A stretch of DNA of 64,000 nt from Micromonospora sp. MP36 (GCF_008119785.1 NZ_VSFA01000002.1:186001-250000), one strand, 5' to 3'; shown: positions 22,707-33,518, counted from the first letter of the stretch. Program-made: numbers and translations. The notes: generated by a model not told the origin, from the sequence alone.

Positions 22707-24531
22707 CCTGGTCGACGGCGGGCAGCACCGGCCCGTCTGTACGGGTCAGGCCGCTGCGGTGCCGGGCCTTCTCCACCTCGTTGGCGGCCCGGCGCAGGTC
22801 GGCACCGGTCTCGGCGGCCGGGCGGGCCGCCTCGGTGCGGGCGAGGAAGCGGGCCGCCTCCTCGGCCAGCAGCGTGCCGATCCGGTCGAGCAGGTCCTCC
22901 CGGGCCTTGGTCGCCAGGTTCCGGACCGCCTGGTCCCCGAAGATCGCCTGCAGCACCGCCTGCCCGGCGACCGCGGTGCCGGCGCCGGTGGCGACCTCCA
23001 GCCCGGTCGGGATGAAGGCGGTGGAGGCGAAGACCCCGATCATGACCGCCAGCCCGGTGGCGTTGACCGCGTACGCGGCGGTGCGGGCCACGAAGCGGCG
23101 GTCCCCGCCCTCGGTGCGGACCAGCTCCAGCACCCCGCGCTGCCAGTCGCGGACCAGCCGCTCGGCGCGCTCGGGCAGGTCGTCGGAGGCGCGGGCGAGT
23201 TCCGGTTCGAGCAGCGCCGCCCCGGCCGGGTGCGCCTTCCACCCGGTGTACGCGTGCTCCGCCGCCTCGGCGGCCACCCCGCGCAGCAGCGTCACGAGCT
23301 GGGACTCGATGGCCGTCCGTAGCTCGGCGGCGGGGGCCGGACGCCCGGTGAACGCGCCGACCACCCGGTCGCGCAGTCCGCTGACCCGGGCTTCCAGGGT
23401 GCGGAAGAACTCGCCCGTGCCGACGAACTCCTGCCAGCGGGCCAACACCTCGCCGCGGAGCAGCCGGCCGTCCCGGAGCCCCTCCGCGACGGTCCGCTCC
23501 GCTCCCCGGTACGCCGCCCGTACCCGCTCGTCCAGCGCGTCGGCGGCGGCCACCTGCTCGTCGGCGGCGTCGGCCAGCCCGTCGACGGCGGGGTGCAGGG
23601 CGGCCAGCGCGCCGTCCAGGGTCTGCCGGACCACGGCGGAGCGGGCCTCGGCGTCCGCGGCGAGCCGGGCGAACCAGGCGCTCAGCGGGGCGGTGACCTT
23701 GTCGGGGAGTAGCCCCTGGCCGTCGACCCAGGTCTCGGGCAGCACGAAGAGCGGCGCGGCGCCCAGGTCCTGGGCGGCGAGCATCTCCGACAGGTGGGCG
23801 GCGATCTCGTCGGCCGCCTCCGGCGGCACCCGGTCGAGAACCATCGCGATCACCGTGCCCCGGGCCCGGGCGCTGCGCAGCAGCTCCCAGGGGACGGCGT
23901 CGGCGTAGCGGGCGGCGGTGGTGACGAAGAGCCAGAGGTCGGCGGCGGCCAGGAGTTGCCCGGCGAGCGCCCGGTTGGCGTCGACCACCGAGTCGATGTC
24001 GGGCGCGTCGAGGAAGGCCAGCCCGGCCGGGAGCGCGGGCGCGGTGACCAGGTGCAGGGTGCCCGGGTGCTCGCTCGGCTCGTTGGTCCTGGTCAGGCCC
24101 GGCAGCAGGTCGCCCCGGCGGAACCAGGCGGCGTCGGCCGGGTTGCAGACCAGCACCGGCGAGCGGGTGGTGGGCCGGAGCACCCCGGCGGCGCTCACCC
24201 GCGCCTGGACGAGGCTGTTGACCAGGGTCGACTTGCCGGCGCCGGTCGAGCCGCCGACCACCACCAGCAGCGGGGCGTCGAGGCGGGCGAGCCGGGGCAG
24301 CAGATAGTCGTCGAGCTGGTTGGTGAGGCCGGCGGCGGCGCGCCCGGCCGGCTCCGCCGAGGGCAGGGTGAGCGGAAACCGCGCCACCCCGATCGCGGCC
24401 CGCAGGCCGGCGAGCGCGGCGGGCAGGCCCTCCGCGCTGGTGGCGGGCCGGTCCTCCCCGGCGTCGGATCCGGAGCGGGCTGCGACGGCGGGCGCGCCGG
24501 AATGGGTGGCGGAATCGCCATGCGTCGTCAC
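22693..24531 (-). CDS. Dynamin-family GTPase (first of pair)
   Basis: About 612 residues with P-loop GGSTGAGKSTLVNSL, switch RPTTRSPV, DAPDIDSV as G3 and a G4 region MVLDRVPP lacking a canonical NKxD. A long helical stalk follows and a hydrophobic segment near residue 500 (ATGLAVMIGVFASTAFIPTG...GTAVAGQAVL) consistent with membrane insertion. The start is uncertain: GTG 24531 or an upstream TTG at 24567; neither has a good ribosome site. Divergent from dnaK. Different G4 motifs in the pair suggest functional specialisation. Confidence 0.8.
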   Translation of the reverse strand: MTTHGDSATHSGAPAVAARSGSDAGEDRPATSAEGLPAALAGLRAAIGVARFPLTLPSAEPAGRAAAGLTNQLDDYLLPRLARLDAPLLVVVGGSTGAGKSTLVNSLVQARVSAAGVLRPTTRSPVLVCNPADAAWFRRGDLLPGLTRTNEPSEHPGTLHLVTAPALPAGLAFLDAPDIDSVVDANRALAGQLLAAADLWLFVTTAARYADAVPWELLRSARARGTVIAMVLDRVPPEAADEIAAHLSEMLAAQDLGAAPLFVLPETWVDGQGLLPDKVTAPLSAWFARLAADAEARSAVVRQTLDGALAALHPAVDGLADAADEQVAAADALDERVRAAYRGAERTVAEGLRDGRLLRGEVLARWQEFVGTGEFFRTLEARVSGLRDRVVGAFTGRPAPAAELRTAIESQLVTLLRGVAAEAAEHAYTGWKAHPAGAALLEPELARASDDLPERAERLVRDWQRGVLELVRTEGGDRRFVARTAAYAVNATGLAVMIGVFASTAFIPTGLEVATGAGTAVAGQAVLQAIFGDQAVRNLATKAREDLLDRIGTLLAEEAARFLARTEAARPAAETGADLRRAANEVEKARHRSGLTRTDGPVLPAVDQDGRR

Positions 24532-24642
24532 CGCTAAAGCGTGCCCGACCGACGCAAGGGAAGACAACCGGACGGTAATAACGGTCAGGTTGCGTCGGGT
24601 CGACTCAACCTCGACTTGCGGTTTGCCGGCCGCGTGGCACTA

Positions 24643-24661
24643 TTGAGTCCGGTCCACTCAA
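24643..24661 (+). promoter_or_regulatory. HAIR operator for HspR, with dnaK promoter
   Basis: TTGAGT-N7-ACTCAA matches the HspR-associated inverted repeat core (consensus CTTGAGT-N7-ACTCAAG) at 24643-24661. Just upstream, TTGCGG (24616-24621) and CACTAT (24638-24643) at 16-base spacing form a plausible promoter whose -10 abuts the operator, so HspR binding would block initiation. The dnaK start is 90 bases downstream. Confidence 0.85.
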
Positions 24662-24750
24662 CTTGTGGTGCGGTCGCTGCGGGCGACCCGCCGGGCAGCT
24701 CGGGGGCAAGGCCCCTGACCTGCTCACCGTTACGAAGCGAGGAAGCGAAC

Positions 24751-26619
<1,869 letters not shown>

Positions 26620-26667
26620 CCTTTCCGTCCCGGACACGTACGCACGGCAGAAGGATGAGGTAGCCGC

Positions 26668-27429
26668 ATGACGGAGAAGCCACGAGCGGCCGACCCGGGC
26701 TCCACCGGGTCGGCGCCGGGTGGCTCGGCGACCGCCGGGCAGGGCGCCGGCGACGAGCCGCGGATCGTCATCCGAGACAAGCGCAAGATTGGCAAGACCA
26801 CCGAGCAGCCCGCGGCCGACGCTGCGGCCGCGGACGCCGCGGCCGACGCGCCCGCCGAAGGGCTGGTCGAGGAGACCGAGGTCGTGGTCGACGAGATCGA
26901 GACCGAGGCGCCGGTCTCCGGACCGCCGGTGGTCGACGCGCCGGCCGAGCCGACCGAGGAGGCCGAGGAGGTCGTCAAGGCGGGCGGCCCGCTCGGCGCC
27001 GAGCTGGAGGCGCTCCGGGCCGAGCTGGACGAGCGGACCAGGGACCTGCAGCGGGTGACGGCCGAGTACGCCAACTACCGCAAGCGGGTCGACCGGGACC
27101 GCAGCCTGGTCCAGGAGCAGGCGACCGGCTCGGTGCTGACCGCGCTGCTGCCGATCCTCGACGACCTGGACCGGGCCCGCGAGCACGGCGACCTGGTGGG
27201 CGGGTTCGGCTCGGTGGCCGAGCAGCTCATCACCACGCTGGGCAAGTTCGGCCTGACCGCGTTCGGCGAGCAGGGCGACCCGTTCGACCCGACCCGGCAC
27301 GAGGCGGTGGCCCACCAGACCTCCGCCGACGTGACCGAGCCGACCTGCGTGCAGGTCATGCGCCGGGGCTACCAGCTCGGCGAGCGGCTGCTGCGGCCGG
27401 CCCTGGTCGCGGTCGCCGATCCGGAGTAG
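26668..27429 (+). CDS. grpE: Nucleotide exchange factor GrpE
   Basis: A 253-residue protein with an extended acidic, alanine-rich N-terminal arm (to about residue 105), a long coiled coil (ELDERTRDLQRVTAEYANYRKRVDRDR) and the C-terminal beta wing (FDPTRHEAVAHQ...VMRRGYQLGERLLRPALV). It accelerates ADP release from DnaK. Second gene of the operon, 48 bases after dnaK, and followed by a strong hairpin before dnaJ. Confidence 0.96.
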   Translation: MTEKPRAADPGSTGSAPGGSATAGQGAGDEPRIVIRDKRKIGKTTEQPAADAAAADAAADAPAEGLVEETEVVVDEIETEAPVSGPPVVDAPAEPTEEAEEVVKAGGPLGAELEALRAELDERTRDLQRVTAEYANYRKRVDRDRSLVQEQATGSVLTALLPILDDLDRAREHGDLVGGFGSVAEQLITTLGKFGLTAFGEQGDPFDPTRHEAVAHQTSADVTEPTCVQVMRRGYQLGERLLRPALVAVADPE

Positions 27430-27443
27430 TGCCGACCCGTGAC

Positions 27444-27474
27444 GTCCCGCCCGCCCGCACCGGGCGGGCGGGAC
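27444..27474 (+). terminator. Intra-operon hairpin between grpE and dnaJ
   Basis: GTCCCGCCCGCCCG (27444-27457) pairs perfectly with 27461-27474 over a 3-base loop. It sits 15 bases after grpE and 35 before dnaJ. As the genes are co-directional it probably acts as a partial terminator or processing/stability stem that lowers dnaJ-hspR expression relative to dnaK-grpE. Confidence 0.65.
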
Positions 27475-27508
27475 GACCGGGGTACGTCCCGTGGAAGGGG
27501 GTGGACGG

Positions 27509-28690
27509 GTGAGTTCCAAGGACTGGATCGAGAAGGACTACTACGCCGCGCTGGGCGTGGAGAAGTCCGCCTCCTCAGACGAGATCAAGAAGTCGTACCG
27601 GAAGCTGGCCCGGGAGTCGCACCCGGACCACAACCCCGGTGACCCGAAGGCCGAGGAGCGGTTCAAGGCCGTCTCCGAGGCGTACGCCGTGCTCGGCGAC
27701 GAGAAGAAGCGCCGCGAGTACGACGAGATGCGGTCGCTGTTCGGCTCCGGCGCGTTCCGCCGCAACGCCCGCGGCGGGGGCCAGCCGGGCGGCATGCCGT
27801 TCGACGTCTCCGACCTGTTCGGCGGGGCGGCCGGCGGCGCCGACACCCGGTTCGGTGGCGGCGGGTTCACCGACCTGTTCAGCTCGATCTTCTCGGGTGG
27901 CGGTGGCGGTGCGGCCCGCGCGCGCGGCCCGGCGCGTGGCCGGGACGTCGAGGCCGAGGTGGCGCTCGACTTCGAGGACGCCGTACGCGGCGTCACGCTG
28001 CCGCTGACGCTGCGCGCTCCCGGGGTCTGCGACACCTGCCACGGCAACGGCGCGAAGCCGGGCACCCAGCCGGTGGCCTGCCCGGTCTGCCACGGCGCCG
28101 GGGTGACCACCCGCAACCAGGGGTCGTTCAGCTTCTCCGAGCCGTGCCGCAACTGTCAGGGCGTCGGCACCATCGTCGAGGAGAAGTGCCCGGAGTGCCA
28201 CGGCACGGGCGGGGTCACCAAGACCCGCACGCTGAACGTGCGCTTTCCCGCCGGGGTGGCCGACGGCCAGCGCATCCGGCTGGCCGGGCGGGGCGAACCC
28301 GGCGAGCGCGGCGGCCCGGCGGGTGACCTGTTCGTCCACGTGAAGGTCCGCCCGGACGAGCTGTTCGGGCGCACCGGGGACGACCTGACCCTGACCGTGC
28401 CGATCACGTTCGCGGAGGCGGTGCTCGGCACCGACCTGCGCGTACCGACCCTGGACGGGACGGTGACCCTGCGGGTGCCGCCGGGTACTCCGAGCGGGCG
28501 GGTGCTGCGGGCTCGGGGCAAGGGCGTCGTACGCAAGGACGGCCGCACCGGTGACCTGCTGGTCACCCTCGACGTGGTGGTCCCGGCGAAGGTGTCGGAC
28601 GAGGCGCGGGCGGCGCTGGAGGCGTTCGCGGCACAGACCCCGCCGGCCGCGCGGGAACATCTCGACGCCCGGGTGCGTCGATTCAGTTGA
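27509..28690 (+). CDS. dnaJ: Chaperone DnaJ (type I Hsp40)
   Basis: A 393-residue protein: J domain with HPD (ARESHPDHNPGD, about residues 36-40), Gly/Phe-rich segment, four zinc-finger repeats (CDTCHGNG, CPVCHGAG, CRNCQGVG, CPECHGTG) and C-terminal substrate domains. GTG 27509 (VSSKDWIEKDYYAALGV) is chosen over 27491 because GGAAGGGGG lies about 8 bases before it and family members begin the same way. It delivers substrates to DnaK and stimulates its ATPase. Confidence 0.96.
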   Translation: MSSKDWIEKDYYAALGVEKSASSDEIKKSYRKLARESHPDHNPGDPKAEERFKAVSEAYAVLGDEKKRREYDEMRSLFGSGAFRRNARGGGQPGGMPFDVSDLFGGAAGGADTRFGGGGFTDLFSSIFSGGGGGAARARGPARGRDVEAEVALDFEDAVRGVTLPLTLRAPGVCDTCHGNGAKPGTQPVACPVCHGAGVTTRNQGSFSFSEPCRNCQGVGTIVEEKCPECHGTGGVTKTRTLNVRFPAGVADGQRIRLAGRGEPGERGGPAGDLFVHVKVRPDELFGRTGDDLTLTVPITFAEAVLGTDLRVPTLDGTVTLRVPPGTPSGRVLRARGKGVVRKDGRTGDLLVTLDVVVPAKVSDEARAALEAFAAQTPPAAREHLDARVRRFS

Positions 28691-28718
28691 CCGGTCAAGG
28701 CAGCGGAGGTGAGCGGGG

Positions 28719-29159
28719 ATGTCACAGGAGTTCGTCGGCTCGGGTGACCCTGCCTACGAGGCCAAGGTCCTGATGATCTCGGTCGCGGCGCGGATGGCGG
28801 GGATGCACCCGCAGACCCTGCGCCAGTACGACCGGCTGGGCCTCGTGCAGGCCGGCCGGGCGGCCGGCGGCGGTCGCCGGTACAGCGTCCGGGACGTGGT
28901 GCTGCTCCGCGAGGTGCAGCGACTCAGCCAGGACGACGGCATCAACCTGGCCGGGGTCAAGCGGATCATCGGCCTGGAACGGCTGCTGGAGGAGGCCCAG
29001 CAGCGGTTGGCCCGGCTGGAGGCGGAGCTGGACGCCGCGTACCGCCGGATCGCCGAGCTGGAGTCGCTGGGCCGGTTCTCCCGCGGCGACCTCGTGCCCA
29101 CCAACCGCACCTCGACGGCGCTGGTCGTCTGGCGGCCGCGCCGCACCGGCGACCGCTGA
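28719..29159 (+). CDS. hspR: Heat-shock repressor HspR (MerR family)
   Basis: A 146-residue MerR-type regulator: MISVAARMAGMHPQTLRQYDRLGLVQ is the winged HTH, followed by GGGRRYSVRDVVLLREVQRLSQDDGINLAGVKRI and a coiled coil. It represses its own dnaK operon and clpB by binding HAIR repeats, both of which are found in this window (24643-24661 and 36355-36373). Last gene of the heat-shock operon; GGAGG lies 8 bases before the ATG. Confidence 0.96.
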   Translation: MSQEFVGSGDPAYEAKVLMISVAARMAGMHPQTLRQYDRLGLVQAGRAAGGGRRYSVRDVVLLREVQRLSQDDGINLAGVKRIIGLERLLEEAQQRLARLEAELDAAYRRIAELESLGRFSRGDLVPTNRTSTALVVWRPRRTGDR

Positions 29160-29187
29160 TCCCACCCTCTGCCGCCCACCGACGCGG

Positions 29188-29219
29188 GCCGGCGCGTGCC
29201 CCGACCGGGCCGCGCCGGC
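29188..29219 (+). terminator. Terminator of the dnaK operon
   Basis: GCCGGCGCG (29188-29196) pairs with CGCGCCGGC (29211-29219), 14-base loop, 28 bases after the hspR stop. Confidence 0.6.
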
Positions 29220-29431
29220 TCTTGCCGTATCTGGCCCCCATTCTCGGCGCGCCACGGCCCGCCGCGCCGTCGGTGGAACACCATGTACGTCTCAGCGGGC
29301 CGGAGACCTCCATGGCGTTCCACCCGCGGTCGCGGGGTTGAGGAAACGGGCTGCGGAAGCTGGGTGGCCCGCTAAGCTGTGAATCAGGCCCAACCAACTC
29401 AATCCGGACTCCGAACTTGGCAGGGGGAGCC

Positions 29432-29638
29432 ATGACGGAATCGGCGAAGAAGGTGGCGCAGGAGGCGGAGGACCGGCTGGAGAAGGTGGCCGCGAACATC
29501 CGCGAACGGTTCGATCGGGTCGCCCAGGGCAGCTTCACTGACAAGATCAAAGAAGGTCGCTTCGCCGACCAGTTGGACCACGGCGTCGACCGGGCCAGAG
29601 CCGACGAGCGGCGCAAGAAGCAGGGCGGATCGACATGA
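29432..29638 (+). CDS. Small charged helical protein
   Basis: A 68-residue product from ATG 29432, with AGGGGGAG shortly upstream. It is helical and very hydrophilic (ESAKKVAQEAEDRLEKVAANIRERFDR, then KIKEGRFADQLDHGVDRARADERR). It vaguely resembles small Rv0909-type antitoxin-like or stress-associated proteins of actinobacteria, but no toxin gene is adjacent. It has its own terminator (29651-29687). Confidence 0.65.
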   Translation: MTESAKKVAQEAEDRLEKVAANIRERFDRVAQGSFTDKIKEGRFADQLDHGVDRARADERRKKQGGST

Positions 29639-29650
29639 CGATCCGTCGAC

Positions 29651-29687
29651 GAACGGGCCGGGACCCACGGGGGGTCCCGGCCCGTTC
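29651..29687. terminator. 16-bp perfect hairpin between convergent genes
   Basis: GAACGGGCCGGGACCC (29651-29666) pairs with 29672-29687 around a 5-base loop, 12 bases after the small gene. Confidence 0.8.
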
Positions 29688-29760
29688 GCCGTCACATGTC
29701 GTGCGGGCCGGGACGCGGTGCCGCCGCGAGGCACGGCGGGGCCACACCCGACCAGACCAA

Positions 29761-30189
29761 CTAGAGCCGGCGGTTCTCCCGCACCAGGCCGCCCTCGCAC
29801 CAGTCGCGGTAGACGAAGAGGTCCGGCCGGGCGAGCAGCACCCGGCTGTTGTGCGCCCAGTTGCGCATCAGCTCGTCCCCGGTCCGCTCGGCCTGCTCGA
29901 CGAGCTTGCGGAAGCGGCGCTTGGGGTGGGCCCGGAAGTTCGTCCGGATGCCGTCGGCGGCGTAGATGTAGAGGCAGTGCAGGGCGAACCGGCGGGCCGG
30001 GCAGGCCGTGTCCATGGCCAGTTCGAAGAGCGTCTGCACCAGGTGGTCACCGGCGACCAGCAGGTCCCAGTCCGGGGGCATGGAGGTCAGCGGTACGGAG
30101 TCGGGGTGGTACGCCCACGCCCGCAGCTCGGCCGGCGAGGGATCTACGGGGTTGGCGAAGCCGTGGAACGTCGACTCCTGCACGCTCAC
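29761..30189 (-). CDS. Conserved hypothetical protein
   Basis: A 142-residue protein from GTG 30189, with GGAAGG about 8 bases upstream; the frame runs to 30312 but the extra codons look non-coding. It is rich in aromatic and charged residues (WAYHPDSVPLTSMPPDWDLLVAGDHLVQTLFELAMD; CLYIYAADGIRTNF; NWAHNSRVLLARPDLF). Probably an all-helical soluble protein. Family known to me only as actinobacterial hypothetical; no function assigned. Confidence 0.7.
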   Translation of the reverse strand: MSVQESTFHGFANPVDPSPAELRAWAYHPDSVPLTSMPPDWDLLVAGDHLVQTLFELAMDTACPARRFALHCLYIYAADGIRTNFRAHPKRRFRKLVEQAERTGDELMRNWAHNSRVLLARPDLFVYRDWCEGGLVRENRRL

Positions 30190-30360
30190 CGGCCAACCTT
30201 CCGTTTCCGCTGGCGGGGGGCATCCGGCCACCCGCGGACGCTGGCTGCTGGGGCGACACGGTAACGCGGTTCCGCGCACCGGCGGTAGGCCTTCCCGGAA
30301 GCAATTCGGCAACCGTTGGCCGGGCCGGGTCCACCGTACGGTCGACCCGGCCCGACCAGG

Positions 30361-31569
30361 TCAGTCGGGTGCCGCCACCGGGACGGGTCGCCGGGCGGCG
30401 GTGCGCTGGCGCAGCCAGCGCTTGAACCAGGGCAGGTCGGGCAGCCGGGCCAGCATCGGCCCGGTCACCACGGTGATCAGCACGTACGCGGTGGCGAGCG
30501 CCGCCAGCTTGGGTTCGACCGGGTGCGCGGCGGCGACGGCGAGCCCGGCGATGACGATGGAGAACTCGCCGCGCGGGGTGAGCGCGAAGCCGGCCCGCCA
30601 GCGACCGGGCTCGGCGATCCCGGCCCGCCGGGCGGCCAGCCAGCCGGTGAGCAGCTTCGTCCCCATGGTGACCACGGCCAGCCCCAGCGCCGGCAGCAGC
30701 ACCGGGGGCATGTCCAACGGGTTGGTGACCAGCCCGAAGAACACGAAGAAGACCGCGGCGAACAGATCCCGCAGCGGGGAGAGCAGCTCGGTCGCGTGGT
30801 GTGCCACCGGGCCGGAGAGGGCGATGCCGACCAGGAACGCCCCGACCGCCGCGGACACCTGGAGCTTGGCCGCGACGCCGGCGACCAGCAGGGTCAGGCC
30901 GAGCACCCCGAGCAGCAGCGCCTCGGGATCCTTCGCGGAGAGCGCCGAGGAGATCAGGTGGCCGTACCGGATGGCGACGAACAGCACGGCGACCACCGTG
31001 AGCACCGCGACGGCGAGCGCCACACCGCCCTTGACCAGGCCGACGCCGGCGAGCAGCGCGGTGAGCAGCGGCAGGTAGAGGGCCATCGCCAGGTCTTCGA
31101 TGACCAGGACGGAGAGGATCACCGGGGTCTCCCGGTTACCGACCCGGCCGAGGTCGCCGAGCACCTTGGCGATCACGCCGGACGAGGAGACCCAGGTGAC
31201 GCCGGCGAGCACCACCGCGGCGATCCAGCCCCAGCCGAGCAGCAGTGCGAAGGCGAAGCCGGGCAGCGCGTTGAGCACCGCGTCGATCAGGCCGGCCGGG
31301 GCCGCCGAGCGGAGGTTGCCCACCAGCTCGTTGGCGCTGTATTCCAGGCCGAGCATGACCAGCAGCAGGATCACGCCGATCTCCGCGCCGACGGCGAAGA
31401 ACTCCTCGCTGGCGTTGAGCGGCAGCAGGCCGCCGTGGCCGAAGGCGAGCCCGGCGAGCAGGTAGAGGGGGATGGGCGAGACGCCGAACCGGCGGCTGAG
31501 CCGGCCGAGCAGGCCGAGCAGGAGCAGCAGCGCGCCGACCTCGACGAGCAGAGTTGTGGTTTCGTGCAT
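30361..31569 (-). CDS. Cation:proton antiporter (CPA2/KefB type)
   Basis: A 402-residue integral membrane protein with about 12 helices, starting MHETTTLLVEVGALLLLLGLLG. Typical Na+/H+ exchanger blocks are SPIPLYLLAGLAFGHGG, VMLGLEYSANELV, TWVSSSGVIAKVL, VLVIEDLAMALYLP (the ED ion-binding region) and LTPRGEFSIVIAG. It lacks the cytosolic nucleotide-binding domain of Kef; regulation comes from the separate protein encoded next. It likely exports K+ or another monovalent cation in exchange for protons. Confidence 0.9.
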   Translation of the reverse strand: MHETTTLLVEVGALLLLLGLLGRLSRRFGVSPIPLYLLAGLAFGHGGLLPLNASEEFFAVGAEIGVILLLVMLGLEYSANELVGNLRSAAPAGLIDAVLNALPGFAFALLLGWGWIAAVVLAGVTWVSSSGVIAKVLGDLGRVGNRETPVILSVLVIEDLAMALYLPLLTALLAGVGLVKGGVALAVAVLTVVAVLFVAIRYGHLISSALSAKDPEALLLGVLGLTLLVAGVAAKLQVSAAVGAFLVGIALSGPVAHHATELLSPLRDLFAAVFFVFFGLVTNPLDMPPVLLPALGLAVVTMGTKLLTGWLAARRAGIAEPGRWRAGFALTPRGEFSIVIAGLAVAAAHPVEPKLAALATAYVLITVVTGPMLARLPDLPWFKRWLRQRTAARRPVPVAAPD

Positions 31570-31574
31570 CCGCG

Positions 31575-32075
31575 TCAGCCGTCCGGGTCGGTGTCGGCGA
31601 GAATCGCGCTCACCCCGTCGAGGCCCTGGCGGGTGCCCACCACGACCACGACGTCACCGGCCGCGAAGCGGAAGGTGGGGTCCGGCGAGACGATGACCTC
31701 GCCGTCCCGCAGCACCGCCACGATGGAGGCGCCGGTGCGGGTACGCGCCTTCGTGTCGCCCAGCCGCTTGTTGACGTACTTCGAGCCGGCCGTGATGGCG
31801 ATCTGCTCGGTGAGCAGCCCCGCGGCCTGCTCGCGCAGCCCGGAGAGCTGGCCGAGCATCAGCGACGCGCCGAGGATGTCGGCGAGCGCCTCCGCCTCGT
31901 CGTCGGTCAGCGGGATGTCCGCCTGACAGGAGTCGGGATCGTCCGGGTCGTAGAGGACCAGGTCCCGGCGGCCATTGCGGTGGGAGACCACGCCGACCCG
32001 GCGGCCCGATTCCGTCACCAAGTCGTGACGTACGCCGATCCCCGGTAGGGCAGTCTGTTCGACACGTACTCGCAC
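31575..32075 (-). CDS. Regulatory subunit of the cation:proton antiporter (KhtT/TrkA-C type)
   Basis: A 166-residue protein: N-terminal block EQTALPGIGVRHDLVTESGRRVGVV, then linker, then an RCK_C/TrkA-C domain (GASIVAVLRDGEVIVSPDPTFRFAAGDVVVVVGT) that binds a nucleotide ligand in KhtT-like proteins. GTG 32075 is chosen because the in-frame TTG at 32117 would overlap the divergent lipoprotein gene. Its stop is 5 bases before the antiporter start, so regulator and transporter form one operon, as in khtTU. Confidence 0.87.
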   Translation of the reverse strand: MRVRVEQTALPGIGVRHDLVTESGRRVGVVSHRNGRRDLVLYDPDDPDSCQADIPLTDDEAEALADILGASLMLGQLSGLREQAAGLLTEQIAITAGSKYVNKRLGDTKARTRTGASIVAVLRDGEVIVSPDPTFRFAAGDVVVVVGTRQGLDGVSAILADTDPDG

Positions 32076-32104
32076 CCAGGTGAGGCTACCCGGTTGGAGC
32101 TCGG

Positions 32105-33178
32105 ATGGATTCTGCAAGATCCCGCCGCCTGGTCGCCCTTCTGCTGCTGCCCGCGCTGACGGCCTGCTCGATCGGCGACGTCCGCCGGCCGCCGCCGAAC
32201 CGGGCGTCCGCGACCGCGCCGCCGGTCGCCGACGTCGACGAGGTACGCCACGTGCAGGTCGCCGTCCCCGACCGGTACGACCCGCCGTTCGTCGAGTTCG
32301 TCGACGCCGACCAGGCGTACGCCCTTTTCGCCACCTGCGACGGCCGGCCGCCCGGCCGGGACTGCCCGGCGCTGCTCTTCGCCACCCGGGACGGTGGGCA
32401 ATCCTGGCGGTCGCTGCCGCACCCCCGGCCGGTCGCCGCGAGCCAGCAGCTGTACGCCCCGCAGGGCCTGCTGGTGCTCGGCGCCGAACCGTTCGGCTGG
32501 TACGCCTCGACCGACGGCGGCGTCACCTTCACCCACCACCTGGGCGCCGCGCCGCCGCCGATGTTGGTGGGTGCCGACGGCCGTTTCCAGGTGACCGAGG
32601 ACGCCGGCAAGGTGGCCCGCTGGGACGGGCGGCGGCTGCGACCGTTGGCTGCCCAGCCCGGACTGCCGGTCGTAAACACGGTGCGCGAGGTCGGCGGCAT
32701 GTTGATCGCGGCGGGCGCGGCCGACGGCCGCCCGTACGCCGCGGTCTCGATGGACCAGGGACGGAGCTGGCAGCGGACGCCGGTGCCGGCGCCCGACGGC
32801 GAGGTGGGTGTGCTGCGGGTGACCCGTTCGCCCGACGGCGAGGCCTGGCTGGTCGGGGAGCGGCCGGACCGGACGGGCTTCCCGGCGCTCTGGCGCTATC
32901 AGGGCAACTGGGCGCTGGTGCGTGCCGACGGCCATCCGGACCGGATGGGCTCGGTGGCCCCCGTGGGTGCCGGGCGGCTGGCGGTGACCGGGCCGGACGG
33001 CGTGGGGGTGGTGGTCGACGGCCGGTATCAGCGGGTCGACTGGCCGGTCGGCCCCGAGCACTACCTGTCGCTGCTGGCCGACGGCACGCTCGCGGCCCGC
33101 GCCCCAGACGAGACGGTGCTGGCCGTCGGCCCGGTCGGCGCCCGGCGATGGATCCGGGTGGTCCTGGCCGGCGACTGA
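32105..33178 (+). CDS. Lipoprotein with BNR/Asp-box beta-propeller
   Basis: A 357-residue protein with a lipoprotein signal (RRLVALLLLPALTAC, lipidated Cys21). Repeats ending in Asp-box-like turns TRDGGQSW, STDGGVTF and SMDQGRSW are typical of sialidase-type propellers, here without evident catalytic residues. Exported and anchored outside the membrane; probably a binding or sensory protein. It is divergent from the antiporter operon, with the two starts only 29 bases apart. Confidence 0.82.
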   Translation: MDSARSRRLVALLLLPALTACSIGDVRRPPPNRASATAPPVADVDEVRHVQVAVPDRYDPPFVEFVDADQAYALFATCDGRPPGRDCPALLFATRDGGQSWRSLPHPRPVAASQQLYAPQGLLVLGAEPFGWYASTDGGVTFTHHLGAAPPPMLVGADGRFQVTEDAGKVARWDGRRLRPLAAQPGLPVVNTVREVGGMLIAAGAADGRPYAAVSMDQGRSWQRTPVPAPDGEVGVLRVTRSPDGEAWLVGERPDRTGFPALWRYQGNWALVRADGHPDRMGSVAPVGAGRLAVTGPDGVGVVVDGRYQRVDWPVGPEHYLSLLADGTLAARAPDETVLAVGPVGARRWIRVVLAGD

Positions 33179-33299
33179 CGGCCTCCAGGGTTGCCGCCGC
33201 TGTTCCGGGCGGCGCTCCGGCGACCCGTACCTGTGGTGGTGGCGTCCTTTGGAGCTGAATCGCTTGTGCCACCGGCTAGCTGAGGCGGATCTCTTCGCC

Positions 33300-33518
33300 C
33301 TACTCAGGCTTGGCGACGAAGACTCCGACGCCTTCGAGGGTCTCGGTCAGACCGGTCGCGCGCAGGATCATCATCGCCTTGCCGACCACGGTGTCCGACA
33401 CGCCGTATTCCTTGCACAGCTGTGACCGGCTCGGCAGCTTGGTGCCGGGCGGCCACTCTCCCGAATCGATCTTGCTCTTCAGCTCGTCTGCGAGCACCTG
33501 GTACTGCTGCTTGGGCAT
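33300..33518 (-). CDS. GntR-family winged-HTH regulator without effector domain
   Basis: A 72-residue protein consisting only of the GntR DNA-binding domain: YQVLADELKSKIDSGEWPPGTKLPSRSQLCKEYGVSDTVVGKAMMILRATGL, then a short wing. ATG 33518 is chosen since GGGGAG lies 5 bases upstream; GTG 33524 is the alternative. Such mini-GntR proteins are common repressors in actinomycete elements (KorSA-like). It faces the DivIVA gene divergently across an inverted repeat likely to be its operator. Confidence 0.87.
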   Translation of the reverse strand: MPKQQYQVLADELKSKIDSGEWPPGTKLPSRSQLCKEYGVSDTVVGKAMMILRATGLTETLEGVGVFVAKPE

